Shown: positions 10,734-21,412, numbered from the stretch's first letter. The stretch is DNA of 64,000 nucleotides from Fragilaria crotonensis (GCA_022925895.1 JAKSYS010000290.1:1-64000); one strand, 5' to 3'. Program-made: numbers and translations. The notes: generated by a model not told the origin, from the sequence alone.

Positions 10734-13700
10734 TCATAATCTCTGGGCCTTGGTGGGCGAACGGGTTGGTGACTTCATCGGAGGTTTTTTCGTTGGGGTC
10801 CTAGTCGGTGAACGTGTAGGTGACCTAGTTGGAGATTTTTTCGTTGGGGTCCTAGTCGGTGAACGTGTAGGAGATCTCGTCGAAGGCTTTTTCGTTGGGG
10901 CACGGGTAGGTGACCTCGTCGAAGGTTTCTTCGTTGGAGTCCTAGTGGGTGCACGGGTAGGTGCACGAGACCGAGATTGTGAGTCAATGGGCTCGGTGGG
11001 TAAAATGGTTTGTGCCAACGTTGGAGGCCGCGTTGGTGACGGCATGGGGATCGGAGTTGCATCCTTGAATACGGGACGGACACAGATTCTGCTGAACCCG
11101 TAGTCGGGATCGTCAAGACAAGAGCACTTGCTGGAAAACCAAGCCAGATCTGAACTTCGATCGAACTTTACAATGCCGAATTCCTTCTCAGCCGCGGCTG
11201 TCACCGACTCTCCAGTTGGAACGCTATCAAGAACGTCAATCCTGTACTCGTAGCTGTACACAGGGAGTGGCGTCACAAACTCGTTAAGCTCCAAGTTCCG
11301 TCCACCGGAATAGTCCACAGGCGGGGTCGGTAATAGCAAAACATGAAGAGTGACGGGACCGCCATTCCCAGTATCGACGTAGAGCGTCGCAGGATCCTTA
11401 CCCTGTACTTTCCAATAGCGCCGTTCACCGGTAGCCTCGTTATGCAAGACTACCATGCTATTGTAGAAACGAATGTCACTGTCGCATCCCGCGTGTTGTT
11501 CGACGACTTGTGGTGGAGTTGCATCACTGGCAAAGCCCATGCCATCAGCCCAACGAATCGATATGCCCAGGACTTTCCCGGTAGCAACCCCTGAACCAGT
11601 GAGACAATTCCATGAAAACGGAGACGGTCGGAGATCATCCGGCCCCGACACGTAAGCGCCGTTCGTACCCACAGTTGGGTCGATGATTGCGGCGGTCTTG
11701 CGTTCTTCAAGCGTCGTCGTTGCCTCGAAGCCGGTCCCAAGGAAATCAAGTCGTTCCATCTCCTTGAGGACAGCCCCATTCTTAAAGTCCCACGTCCGTA
11801 AGTGTGCAATGAAGATAGCGTAGGTATCGCCTAAGTCAATGTCATGGCTCCGAAGTAGCAATCGGAGCATGAAGAGCTTGCCGTGCCAATACGCGTCAAT
11901 ACGCCGATCAACTGAAAACATCTGACCGAGCAAATGCGGAAGGCCAGCGTGCTGCGATAAGAACCACCACAACATCCAACTTCCATAGTAGTGCCCTCCT
12001 CGGATGCCATCACTCAAACTGAGCTTTGTCGAAAAGATGTGTGCATTAGCAGGAGTATTTTCGCCACTGAAACTCAATGGCCACGCTGGCGCCATGACAA
12101 AACCAGCCATGATACGACGTCCTCCTGGAAAAAGAAGTGCCGGGGTCGATTCGGCACTACTCTCTTGCATCCAGCCGCTTGGTTGAGCATCGTATGTTTC
12201 GACCAAATTTACGTGGAAACCATGAAATGCCTCGTGGGTGAAGTAGCCATACCCATCAAACCCACCATTCCGATATAACATGCCAAGATCGAACACTGCA
12301 TCAGAGCTACCTCCGAAATATTTAGAATAGTACTGGACAGTCCATTTGGGTACGACGCCCTCATTGTAAAGTGGAAAGTCCCAGTTGTTGTTGTTCTGGT
12401 GGATGTATCGACACGGGTTGTTGAACGTTCTCTTGGACCAGTCCGGCATCTCGTCAGTCGTGAACATACGATATGGCTCCAACACGAACCCAATCATGTC
12501 ATCCTCAAAGTAGTTGCGCTCCCACTGGTAGGATTGTAGCTTGGCCTGTTGAAAGAAGTATTCTTCGTCAAAGTAGCCTTCTGGAATGTTCAAATAATTA
12601 CCTGGATTCAGCGGATCTTCGATGGGTCGCATCCATAGCGTAGCAAATGCGCCGCTGCCGTACGTCTGCATGCCATCAGTTGGGGCGCGGCCATACATCA
12701 ATGGGTGAAGCTCCTGGCAGCTCTTTTGAAGGTAAAGAGTTTCAATGTCTTCATACTTTTTGATGGTTGCAAAATCATTAGGGCCTGCGCAACGAGCTCC
12801 AACTTCATGCACCCGGTTGCGAGACGCTACTCCAGAGTAAACGCGTACATCAAACAGCTCGCCAGAGAAGGAACCAAGGCGCAACGATAAGCCAGGTGGG
12901 GGGACTGAGGTCTCTTTGGCTAAAAGTCGTGGAATAGCAATACCAGCAACGTACAATGTAGTAGGAGTGATAGCGATTTGAGTGCATGTCCAAATCCTGA
13001 GCTTCTTGGGTAAAATGTAGCGCCTGCCATTGATACCTATCGTTTGGTCTTTGGTGGATGTGTCGATGGTTACGGTCAATCCGAGGCCAACCCAGATTGT
13101 TCCTTTGAGCGGCACATCAGTATAGAGGTAGTGTAGCTTGAAGAAGACGGACTTGGTGGCCGTGGTGATCGTCGGATTGGTGCTGTTAAATACGTAGTTG
13201 AGCTGTCTTCCTGTGAAGTCCACCTTCGAGATGAAGAAGGCGTCGTCTTGGGGATGTTTTGGGTCCTGGAACAAGGGAATGTCGTATGTCTCGAAGTACG
13301 ACAAACCCTTGTTGTTGGGGGAGATGTCACGAGCTGTGATGGATATGGGAACATGGAAGAGAATCCCGTTCGCGCCACCTCCATGGAAATCAGTAGTACT
13401 ACAGACGCAGTTCCCGGTCTCCAAGCACTTGGCAATGGGATCGACACGGCATTTACCGTTGCGATTGCCTTGTGTGAGGAATATCCATTGGCAATCCTCA
13501 CGGTCTTCGTTGGTGCAGTCGGCGTAGTTGGTCCTTGAGGCACAAATCGCTTCTGATATTCCGAATTCAAACCTTGCAGATGTGTATACCGGGTCCTGCG
13601 TGAATGGGTAACTCTGTACTTCGTAGTTAAGAGTCTCAACGCAGTTTGTGGGGGCTGGAGTCGGTGAGAGTGGGGCCGGCGTTGGGGCTGCGGTAGACGT

Positions 13701-14174
13701 TGGAAGTCGAGCTGTGAAATTGACGTGCTGTTCGAAGCCAATAAAGCTTGTCATTCGAATGATTAAATCATTTGGTGAGGATTGAAAAATGTTTGCCGCT
13801 CCATAATATAACTCGAAGTATCCTCTAGCGCCCATCCCATCTCCATATGCATCGTTAAGGGTGAAGTCGTATGCTGTACCTTGAACAACATTGATATAGT
13901 GAACAATGTATTTGTTCGGTTGGTTGTAGAAACCTTCCTGTCTCGAGTCCACTATGGAATTGTCGCTCGCTTTTCGAAGAGTCCAGGATGTTTCCGTCGG
14001 AAAGTTATCCAGCTTAAGAACGATAGTGATTAATGTTGTAGACGCTAGGAATCTTTCTTCTGCACCTGATGATTTTTTGTCGTCGGAGGAGTACGGAATT
14101 CGTCGCCTTGCCAATACAACGATGGACAAGAGAATGCACAACGCGAGAACTGAAAACTGGATGAGTGCCGTCAT
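10734..14174 (-). CDS. Large secreted HExxH-containing protein with LamG-like region and PT-rich tail
   Basis: An uninterrupted 1,146-residue frame from the ATG at 14174. Residues 1-22 are hydrophobic (TALIQFSVLALCILLSIVVLA), a signal peptide or anchor. A Cys-rich stretch at about 205-265 (CASRTNYADC.. DREDCQW.. CLETGNCVC) precedes a beta-rich region at about 270-450 that resembles a LamG/concanavalin-like fold. The pattern THEAFHGFH has H647, E648 and H651 in an HExxH arrangement typical of zinc metallopeptidases. The surrounding sequence (WMQESSAES, GSWMLWWFLSQ, RLLLRSHDIDLGDTY) resembles secreted DUF6055-like proteins, so a peptidase-like or carbohydrate-linked role is likely but unproven. 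The last 90 or so residues are low-complexity PTRSPTR/PTKKPS repeats, a common tail of diatom extracellular and frustule-associated proteins. The DNA of the tail (10740-10990) is itself a minisatellite and may vary in length. Confidence 0.82.
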   Translation of the reverse strand: MTALIQFSVLALCILLSIVVLARRRIPYSSDDKKSSGAEERFLASTTLITIVLKLDNFPTETSWTLRKASDNSIVDSRQEGFYNQPNKYIVHYINVVQGTAYDFTLNDAYGDGMGARGYFELYYGAANIFQSSPNDLIIRMTSFIGFEQHVNFTARLPTSTAAPTPAPLSPTPAPTNCVETLNYEVQSYPFTQDPVYTSARFEFGISEAICASRTNYADCTNEDREDCQWIFLTQGNRNGKCRVDPIAKCLETGNCVCSTTDFHGGGANGILFHVPISITARDISPNNKGLSYFETYDIPLFQDPKHPQDDAFFISKVDFTGRQLNYVFNSTNPTITTATKSVFFKLHYLYTDVPLKGTIWVGLGLTVTIDTSTKDQTIGINGRRYILPKKLRIWTCTQIAITPTTLYVAGIAIPRLLAKETSVPPPGLSLRLGSFSGELFDVRVYSGVASRNRVHEVGARCAGPNDFATIKKYEDIETLYLQKSCQELHPLMYGRAPTDGMQTYGSGAFATLWMRPIEDPLNPGNYLNIPEGYFDEEYFFQQAKLQSYQWERNYFEDDMIGFVLEPYRMFTTDEMPDWSKRTFNNPCRYIHQNNNNWDFPLYNEGVVPKWTVQYYSKYFGGSSDAVFDLGMLYRNGGFDGYGYFTHEAFHGFHVNLVETYDAQPSGWMQESSAESTPALLFPGGRRIMAGFVMAPAWPLSFSGENTPANAHIFSTKLSLSDGIRGGHYYGSWMLWWFLSQHAGLPHLLGQMFSVDRRIDAYWHGKLFMLRLLLRSHDIDLGDTYAIFIAHLRTWDFKNGAVLKEMERLDFLGTGFEATTTLEERKTAAIIDPTVGTNGAYVSGPDDLRPSPFSWNCLTGSGVATGKVLGISIRWADGMGFASDATPPQVVEQHAGCDSDIRFYNSMVVLHNEATGERRYWKVQGKDPATLYVDTGNGGPVTLHVLLLPTPPVDYSGGRNLELNEFVTPLPVYSYEYRIDVLDSVPTGESVTAAAEKEFGIVKFDRSSDLAWFSSKCSCLDDPDYGFSRICVRPVFKDATPIPMPSPTRPPTLAQTILPTEPIDSQSRSRAPTRAPTRTPTKKPSTRSPTRAPTKKPSTRSPTRSPTRTPTKKSPTRSPTRSPTRTPTKKPPMKSPTRSPTKAQRL
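10745..10975 (-). repeat. Coding minisatellite for the PT-rich C-terminal tail
   Basis: Units of about 24-60 bases containing GTCCTAGTCGGTGAACGTGT or close variants repeat through this stretch. They encode the PTRSPTRTPTKK tail of the secreted protein. Repeats such as these expand and contract readily, so the residue count is less certain than for the rest of the gene. Confidence 0.7.
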
Positions 14175-14702
14175 TTATCACAAGAGTAACTGAGGAAATT
14201 GGAAACAAATTTGCTGTGTAGCGTATTTGGTTTACTGCTTCCACGCTTTGAACTTGACTCTCAGTCTCCACTCGTCACTTGGAACTCTACTTTAAAGTGA
14301 GGTCGAAAATGTGTTCGAAGGGGAAACGCTGCGGCTCATGAACTACCAATTGCATGTACACTTCTGTTCCATGTCAAATTTGTATGCATATGTGCTTGAA
14401 AAGCACTTGATGCTATCCGCACGAGTCATCGAGACATCGACCTCTCACGAAAAACACTTTCTGGCCATACTCTATACAGACATTTTCGACACGACAAAGT
14501 TGTACGGTTGTGTCCTGGTCTAACATTCAAAACGAGAACTGGAGTACTGTATGGTACTTAGAAATACTCCGAGTACGATTTGCCTACAGTTTATGCATAG
14601 GCAATGTATTTTCAACCCTATGTATAATCTCGATGCGCTGCTTCTACGGATGCCGTTTTGAACGACAAGAAAACCTATTTACAATTTTGGTGGGATCCTT
14701 TT
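14175..14702. other. Upstream region of the secreted protein gene
   Basis: No supported gene. It contains an ATACTCCGAGTAC-type palindromic motif near 14562-14575. The promoter of the minus-strand gene should lie in the first few hundred bases. Confidence 0.4.
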
Positions 14703-14710
14703 CACCCCAG

Positions 14711-15068
14711 CAGGCTGTGTTATTTTGGGAAAGTTCCCCAAAACACCAAAATAGCTTATTTCGGGACATTTTTGAAACTTATTTTGGGAACTTTAATTGG
14801 GAACGTTACAGTACACAGTACAGTGTGAGTCCTACGTGATTCCTACGTGGATCGTCAGTACATCGATGATATCATACAGTAATACAGTAATTCAGTAATA
14901 CTATGACCGAGTCCAGTACGACGCCAATCCAACATAGATTCGGGCGATGGCCAGTTGATCACTACTGAATCCTACGTATTCTACACGGTTTAAATCGGGA
15001 ACTTTTAAAATGTTTAATTGGGAACAAATTCCCAAAATAAGAAAAAGTTCCCAGAATAACACAGCCTG
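14711..15068. mobile_element. hAT-type MITE
   Basis: A 358-bp element with terminal inverted repeats starting CAGGCTGTGTTATT: the left end is at 14711 and the right end is its reverse complement ending at 15068, with 21 of the first 22 positions matching. It is flanked by an exact 8-bp duplication, CACCCCAG, at 14703-14710 and 15069-15076. CAGG-type ends with an 8-bp target duplication are the hallmark of the hAT superfamily. Subterminal TTTTGGGAA/TTCCCAAAA motifs recur on both sides, as expected for transposase binding. There is no coding capacity. Confidence 0.92.
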
Positions 15069-15076
15069 CACCCCAG

Positions 15077-17167
15077 TGGATGGATCACTCCCTGACCTTG
15101 GTTAGTGGAGTACCAGATACCACGTAGGATTGAACAGACGAGGTTCGCCAGGATGTTCTAATGTCAGGTGACTCGTATGAAATCAACCGTGTCACAGAGA
15201 CACATGAGTCACGGACCTCGGGGTGTACTCACTCGCGGTGCCATAAATAAACTGCCAGAGCCTAATTCACTCGGAAAAAATCCACGCATTATACCAAGAC
15301 GTATGATTTCATCGGTACATCCTACTGGAGTACATTTAAGACGTGGGCGCATTGACATTAAATGTTCATTTGCATATTCTTAAGACTTTTTCTCCAGCAA
15401 ATCCTGGCATTCCACCAAACGTCACTCTATGGCGAGTCGTGAATGCTGTTCGTTATGGCTACCGTGGTACAGTAGGAGATTTTTTTAGTGCTCAGTGCTC
15501 ATGCCTCGTCCACCAGCCAAATGACTTACTTGGGCATGTGCGCTATAAATGTAACGCAGAATGTCACCAATCTACGGTATTCTCTCAAATTGAAAATTGC
15601 ACGCCCTTGTACTAATCGTAGAACATATACCATGGTCTTCGCGCATGTCCCAGATTGAAGTTTTTGTTCCTACCGTCGTGTTACAGTTGACAGGTCTTGG
15701 CTGAGCAGCTTTTGGGAAATGATGGAGTTTGGCTGGATGCCATGAAAGAAAACATATAGTAGCCCTTGTAGACCTGGTACAGCATCCTTTTTATCAACCC
15801 TGCCAACCCAAAGATATTGTGACAAATTACATGCTTCCACATCTTCACAATGTCGGTCAAGACTGTTCCATACCTCTGTTTTGTTACTTGATCTGCCGTG
15901 TTCCTCTAGAGGTTCTATCAGTAGGCTAGGCTAGTGTTCAAGAGCACATGTGAAAAGCTTTAGAGGAACACTTACAATGTGATGGCCAACTCCTTATCAT
16001 GGCCTCCTGTTTCTCTATTGTTTTATCACCAATGCTTTGACTTGTAGCTAAGCTATGATCCACCTGGAACTTAATGCTTTGACTTCTAACCTATGATCTA
16101 CCCTGAACTTATTAATAATCAATGCTTTACTGACAAGGAGGAGGTAATCATTTTGTTCAAAGGGTTGTCATTGCGCTTTTTACTGAATGGCAATTCCTCT
16201 TAGTGTTTGATTTGCCAATACTACCAACAGGCAGTAATATGCAAGTATGCAGTATGCATGGCACACAAACTCTGTAATGCAGTCTGTACCTGAATCATGC
16301 CAGCAGAGGATTACTTGTTGGGTTGGACAAAGAACTCACACAGGTGATAATTTGACATGCACGACACAGGTGTGGCATTTTAGGATTGCAGAGGTATATG
16401 GGAGAAAGAAATTCCAATGGCATTGCACTGGTGGTGGATACTAGAACTTGCTTTCTACATAATGAATCATTTCTAGAATATGAAGAGCATTGATTACAAG
16501 TCGGAGAATTGTCAGCATCAATGATGCCATTCCTCAAATTCAGCAGGCCTTGCGTGTCACCGATGATCCAGCGAATGGCAGTGGCACAATCCATGGAATC
16601 AACATCCGATTGCATGCTACACATCACCTACTAGCGTGTTGAGCACTCTTGACATAGAAGTGATGTGCTTCAATGTCCACCATGCAGGGACTCTGCCGAT
16701 ACCTGCCGATACCTGCCGATACCTGCTGCTACCTGCTGCTACCTGCTGCTACACCAGTAACATGCCCGAGGGGCACCTGGTTGTGAATCTGTCGTGCAAT
16801 ATTTTTACCCCTCGAGTATGCATGTGGCTGGCGTATGAAATATCAATTCATACTCCAGTAACAGTATGTCACAATGGGTACTACTGTACTAGATACCAAA
16901 ACTACGCGTACCGGTACCAGTACGGCAGTGCGGATGCCATGACCTATGACCATGACCGCAAGCGCGCTTCACGCTCTCGAACATCCTCGTGGGTTGCACG
17001 TTGTACCGCAGAGTGTTTTGTTGCGCCGGTCAGTCAGCGAGTCTTGTGTGCTTACTCTCTTCGTGCTTCCTTCCATTGGAGTGTCGATCAAGGTATAACG
17101 AAACACGATAGAGGTCCCCCTCTGTTCCTATTCAATCATTTCGGTTCCTCGGACAACTTCGATCGCC
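15077..17167. other. Spacer with a short tandem repeat
   Basis: Frames on the plus strand reach 188 residues (16636-17202), but that one has no recognisable domain and overlaps the SNARE start, so I do not call it. A 10-bp tandem repeat lies at 16693-16752. The final 100 bases are the leader of the SNARE gene. Confidence 0.4.
16693..16752. repeat. 10-bp tandem repeat, six units
   Basis: Three copies of CTGCCGATAC are followed by three copies of the variant CTGCTGCTAC, without interruption. The block-wise change suggests a point change followed by separate local amplification. Confidence 0.9.
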
Positions 17168-17803
17168 ATGTCGAGCATTCCCTTCGAACGCTACGACGAT
17201 GAGTTTCAATCACTGACAAATCAAATCAAGTCTAGTTTGCGCGACGAGGACAATATCGAATTCACGTCCTCTCTGCTTTCGCAATGCGATGATCTCTTGA
17301 AGCAAATGTCAGTCGAAGCTCGGGGTGTGGATGATTCCAATGTTAAACGAGATTTACTCGCCAATGTTCGACAGTGCAAATCCACGCTTTCAGCATTGCG
17401 CGACGAATTCAAATCCAAAAAGGGTGCCCACGAGCGAGCTCATCTCTTGATCAATGCCGGCGGTCCCAACGGCAACATCAACGAATCCAAGAATGCGAGC
17501 AAGGAACGTCTCTTACAGGCACATGGTCAGTTGCTGCAACAGAATGATACCTTGGATCGAGCCCGACGTGTCATGGCCGATACGGAAGAGGTGGGATTGG
17601 AAATTACTGCCGAATTGGCGCGCAACCGAGAAACGCTAGAAACTGCCCACGGTCGGGTCCGGGAGGTTTCGGGCTTGACCAACCGAGCGCGCCGTTTGTT
17701 GCAAAACATGAGCCGTCGGGCCGTGCAACAAAAGCTGGCGCTTTACACCATTGGTGTCATTATTGTCTTCGTCATTGGTATTATCTTGTGGAATATCAAG
17801 TAA
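17168..17803 (+). CDS. VTI1: Vti1-like Qb-SNARE
   Basis: A 211-residue protein with the length and layout of the Vti1 family. Residues 1-95 match the N-terminal three-helix (V-SNARE) region: FERYDDEFQSLTNQI at the start, then a DDLLKQMSVEAR-type amphipathic helix. Residues about 120-183 are the SNARE helix, and residues about 190-209 are a single C-terminal membrane anchor (LYTIGVIIVFVIGIILW). Vti1 proteins are tail-anchored and act in Golgi, endosome and vacuole fusion. The central ionic-layer position appears to be Asn153 (in ELARNRETLE) instead of the canonical Gln; mammalian Vti1 proteins also deviate from Gln there. The start is the ATG in GCCATG at 17168, which begins the conserved domain directly. 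No intron is needed. Confidence 0.9.
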   Translation: MSSIPFERYDDEFQSLTNQIKSSLRDEDNIEFTSSLLSQCDDLLKQMSVEARGVDDSNVKRDLLANVRQCKSTLSALRDEFKSKKGAHERAHLLINAGGPNGNINESKNASKERLLQAHGQLLQQNDTLDRARRVMADTEEVGLEITAELARNRETLETAHGRVREVSGLTNRARRLLQNMSRRAVQQKLALYTIGVIIVFVIGIILWNIK

Positions 17804-18489
17804 TGACAGACATACTCGAGTACTGTGTACTTCACTCTTGATCGATACATTGAACGCAATTTAGTCCTTGAGACGACCTCGAGTATGGAATGCTTGATAT
17901 ACGGTAGCTTTGCCACGGCTTTTGGTTGTAAGTTGTAAATCCCATGCTCGAAGCTCACACCTTCTTGATTAGAAGCCCTGTATGGGTATTTTATGCCAAG
18001 TATTGAATCACTACTACCGTAGTAACAAGTCTTTCGCCCTCCTACCACCATAGACATTGGCTGTCTGCAAGAACTTTCATATAGAGTTACGATATGGCAC
18101 AATTGTGCGGGAGGGTGGTGAAAGCATCGATAGATTGACTCTACATGCGCCTCGACTAGTCTTCATAGTGCTAGGAATGCTCCTCGAAGGTACTGGTAGT
18201 AATGAAGACTGGAGTACCTTCTTCACAACAAACATCCACGTACAGTTCAAAGAGTGTGCTAGGTTCTGCGGTACATTTATAAGTCTAAGGTCCGAGTGCG
18301 ACTAACATACTCGGACTGGCATGCAAATATGGTGTTGAAGGCGTCGACCAGACCTCCATGGCTCATCAGGATAATGACGCTGGTGTGTTGTTGTTGCCTC
18401 AGTCGGTAGTGAATAAAACATCGAGATCAATGCACCATTAGTCAAGTCTTCATCATTTCGTTTCCCACACAACGATCGATGCCAATTCT
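17804..18489. other. Spacer between convergent genes
   Basis: It lies between the 3' ends of the SNARE and oxidoreductase genes. Frames are short and without domains. I see only 3' UTR-type sequence and scattered GTAC motifs. Confidence 0.45.
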
Positions 18490-19648
18490 TCACTGCTTCT
18501 CTCCCAAACTAATGCGGACCACCAATTTTCCTTTCACTCGTCGAGTCAAAAGTTCCTCCATGGCATGTTGAACAGCCTCGGGTGCAAAGTCTACCTCCCG
18601 TGATGTGCTTGGTGTCAATTTTCCTTCAGTACACCATTGAGCCAACTGTTTGAGGTCGCCGGAAGATTGCGGAAAGCGGATCCAAAATAGCTTTTCTTTC
18701 CCTCGGAAGCACGTCATTGGAAACACACGTTCGCAACCAGCATAGAACCAATCCGAGGTCGGGCCACCCAATCGAATGTATTTAGTTTTGCAAAACGGAA
18801 GTAGCTTTTGTGGATACTCATTCTGACTATCTCGCACATCGGCACTCGTCACACAGTCCAAAACAACGTCAACCTTGTTCAACGTATCATCCATCCACCA
18901 CTGCGATGCATTGCCACCGTCGTCGCGATTACTGCTGGTATAATCCACCACCTTGGTGGCACCCATTTGTCGACAGAACTCTAAATTCTTGGTAGAACAT
19001 ACAGCCACAATTTCCTTCCACCCCAACGCTTTGGCAATTTGTATAGCTGCATGACCTGTCCCACCCGATGCACCCACAATCATAATGGTCTTTGATTCAT
19101 CCGAATCTTCTGACGACGGAGCGTAGGGTCGCAACGCTTGCAAGGCAGTCAAATCCCACCAGGGGCAAGCAGGCAGCATGAGCATAGGAAAGATCCGAAC
19201 GGTTGGTTGGCATGTGACAAATTTGATCCAATGGTGCCACAATGTACTCCGACAAGGTACCACCAAAGGGTGGCATGGTACCAAAGACAGCGTCACCGAC
19301 TTTGTAGGGGTGGTTATCGTCGTTGGTATTGTCCGAGGACGATGAAACGACTTGACCACTAAATTCGAAACCAATGGTGGAACCTTGAACCACACGGTGG
19401 CTCAAAAAATTAAAAAAGGATGGAAGCTTGTCACCAATGACTTTCTTGGCGTCGACAGGGTTGAGACCTGCTGCATGGACTCGAATGAGAACATGGTTCG
19501 AAGGAATCTTGTTTGGAAGCGACTTGAGCTTGCTCTGCACTTTATCAGGGCCATAGACCAGACACTTGAAAACAGTAGAAGGATCCAGGAAAGTCATGGA
19601 ATGCGTGTGATACAGAGAGGAAACAAGGAGGAGAGCCGTTCTTCGCAT
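18490..19648 (-). pseudogene. Zinc-free MDR oxidoreductase (quinone reductase-like), one frame change
   Basis: Two overlapping minus-strand frames make up one medium-chain dehydrogenase/reductase. The first (ATG at 19648) gives a hydrophobic N-terminus (RRTALLLVSSLYHTHS), then the GroES-like domain with HVLIRVHAAGLNPVD and GFEFSGQVV, up to HAACLPLVG. The second resumes at LTALQALR and continues through the Rossmann motif GASGGTGHAAIQIAKALG and the C-terminal GKLVVRI. The two frames meet at a run of three A on the plus strand (19151-19153): one base fewer restores a continuous product of about 385 residues. No zinc-ligand cysteines are seen, as in quinone oxidoreductases and RTN4IP1-like enzymes, which use NADPH. 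Everything else is intact, so this is either a recent mutation or an assembly indel. Confidence 0.8.
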
Positions 19649-20425
19649 CAACGACTTTGTAGATGTGGGTTGTAGTGGACTATCGTCTCCACCTATAGCG
19701 CTCCAGAATCACTGTGGCACGATTTGTTCACAACTCACAACCATGTTGAACTGCACGTCTGATGACAGATCGAGGAACCCAGCATTGTGTTGTCGGGATA
19801 TGCTCAGTACTGGTACTGTACTTCGCACTTATTACAGTACATTCCAATATATGTATGTATGTACAGTACATGTACTGCACGGATACTTGTATCTTGAGTA
19901 TTTGTATTCATACTGTATTCCGAGTACGGCACTGTCGAACGATCAACATGTCGAATGTGTCGACTCGTTTTGCATCGTCATGCAGAAAATTTTACTCGTC
20001 ATTTACCGACGTTGTGAATCAAAGCCATATTCATAGAACTTCGTAAACTTCCAACGAGACTGCCCGGCGCTGCCAACTTTTCGATCGCCGTTGGGAGTTT
20101 CCGATGTGGATAATACCCCTAATATTAGTTAGAGCTCTTTTGTCCTACTGCTACATACACTCAATACTGTAGCTTGTAGGAGTACTGCACTACGAGTACG
20201 GAGTACTCATCACCCCGAACTCCGCACTCATAAAGCACATCTATCGAAGCACTGGTCGCGTTCAAATCCTGTGTAATAAGATTATAATTGTGGATTATCT
20301 TGTTGCGACTTCGACGATTCTCAAGATATCCGCTTTCCACGGAACGCGCAGCAGCAACAGCATTACATCCAATATCCATTTCCTTCAAGGCTTAGTTGAA
20401 AGCAGCCACAGTCGCAATCATCACA
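19649..20425. other. Divergent spacer (oxidoreductase - / membrane protein +)
   Basis: The starts of two divergent genes flank about 780 bases, so this is probably a shared promoter region. It is rich in TACTGTAC and GAGTAC-type palindromes (for example 19805-19935 and 20180-20215). I see no gene in it. Confidence 0.45.
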
Positions 20426-21412
20426 ATGACCTCTCCTCCTACTAGTAGTCAAGAAGAAGATATCACCAACTTTGAACGCGTTAGTGACGTGTTGCTGGGT
20501 CTTGCCTTTCTGGTTATTTCCTTGATATCTGCCAAGCGCATGAGTTGGTCGCGAGATGTTGGGGGAAGCGAGACAACTGTCGTGACGGCATTCTATTCGC
20601 TGATTCTTCTTACTGCCAGTTTGCGAGCCGTTTGGTTCCTCGTTCCGAATTCGGTTTGGCAACCGACCTACACACCCATGGCGACCATGGCCTTTCAAGA
20701 TGAAGCGTGGGTTGGGACATTTTTAAGTGAAGTTTTGCTCACTGCAGGTTCCATGGCTTTGTTCTCGATCTTCATCTTGATTCTGGTATACTGGGCGGAT
20801 ATTCTCAAAAAATACTTTTATCCTGGTGCACGACGATCGCGTCCAATGATGACGTTCGCTTTCTTGGTATGCATCTTGTTAGCCCTCGAGGTCTTGAATG
20901 CCATCATGTTCCTGGCGCAAGTATATTCTAGTGAAGGGATGATTCTGTTCAACGCCTTACTGCTCAGTTCCGTCTCCATGATTTGCGTGGTAGAAATTAC
21001 CATCTTTTCTCATCGCTTCCGAACGGTCCTCAAGACTCTCGGAGCCATCAACCAGGTTTCCACCGAAAGTCAAGTCATGCGGATTGTATGGATCACTGCG
21101 ACTGGTAACTTATTCTTCTTTACCCGCGCCTTTTTGGAAGCTGTCTTTGCCATTTTGTTGCTCGCGTACTGGCATCAATATGGCAGCGTGCAGCGAATCT
21201 TTTCCCATAATTTGTGGGATACCTATGTGCTCCTCAAACATTGGAGTGAAGTGGTGATTCTTTGTCTGATGTTGTACATTCTTCAATCACGTTTTGCGGC
21301 GGCGGCGGCATCGGGATATGAGGCTGTTCCGGAGGTCGAACCCAAGGCAACGACGTCGTCTTCTTCGGCAATGGCGTCGAAGATGCCCGGCTCGATTGAC
21401 ATTGTAGTGTGA
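20426..21412 (+). CDS. Seven-helix membrane protein, TOM1/THH1-like
   Basis: A 328-residue protein read from the ATG at 20426; the frame is open 30 bases further upstream but only from a TTG. About seven hydrophobic segments are visible: DVLLGLAFLVISLI, AFYSLILLTASLRAVWFLV, LFSIFILILVYWADIL, TFAFLVCILLALEVLNAIMFL, LFNALLLSSVSMICVVEI, LFFFTRAFLEAVFAILLLAYW and VVILCLMLYIL. The pattern LVYWADILKKYFYP after the third helix resembles the FWAEIYYQAR region of THH1/TOM1/TOM3 proteins, which are multipass membrane proteins recruited by tobamovirus replicases in plants. The C-terminus is a Ser/Ala-rich cytoplasmic tail. Family assignment is tentative; a GPCR-like membrane protein is the alternative. 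The gene is intact and intronless. Confidence 0.75.
   Translation: MTSPPTSSQEEDITNFERVSDVLLGLAFLVISLISAKRMSWSRDVGGSETTVVTAFYSLILLTASLRAVWFLVPNSVWQPTYTPMATMAFQDEAWVGTFLSEVLLTAGSMALFSIFILILVYWADILKKYFYPGARRSRPMMTFAFLVCILLALEVLNAIMFLAQVYSSEGMILFNALLLSSVSMICVVEITIFSHRFRTVLKTLGAINQVSTESQVMRIVWITATGNLFFFTRAFLEAVFAILLLAYWHQYGSVQRIFSHNLWDTYVLLKHWSEVVILCLMLYILQSRFAAAAASGYEAVPEVEPKATTSSSSAMASKMPGSIDIVV

Noticed and set aside
10630-11103. Plus-strand 157-residue frame with GDFFVGVLVGERVGD repeats
   Set aside because: It is the antisense of the PT-rich minisatellite tail of the large secreted protein; its regularity comes from the DNA repeat.
13076-13741. Minus-strand 221-residue Pro/Ser/Arg-rich frame
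   Set aside because: It is an alternative phase of the secreted protein gene on the same strand, with no domain of its own.
16636-17202. 188-residue plus-strand frame
   Set aside because: It overlaps the SNARE start in another phase, includes the 10-bp tandem repeat and has no domain.
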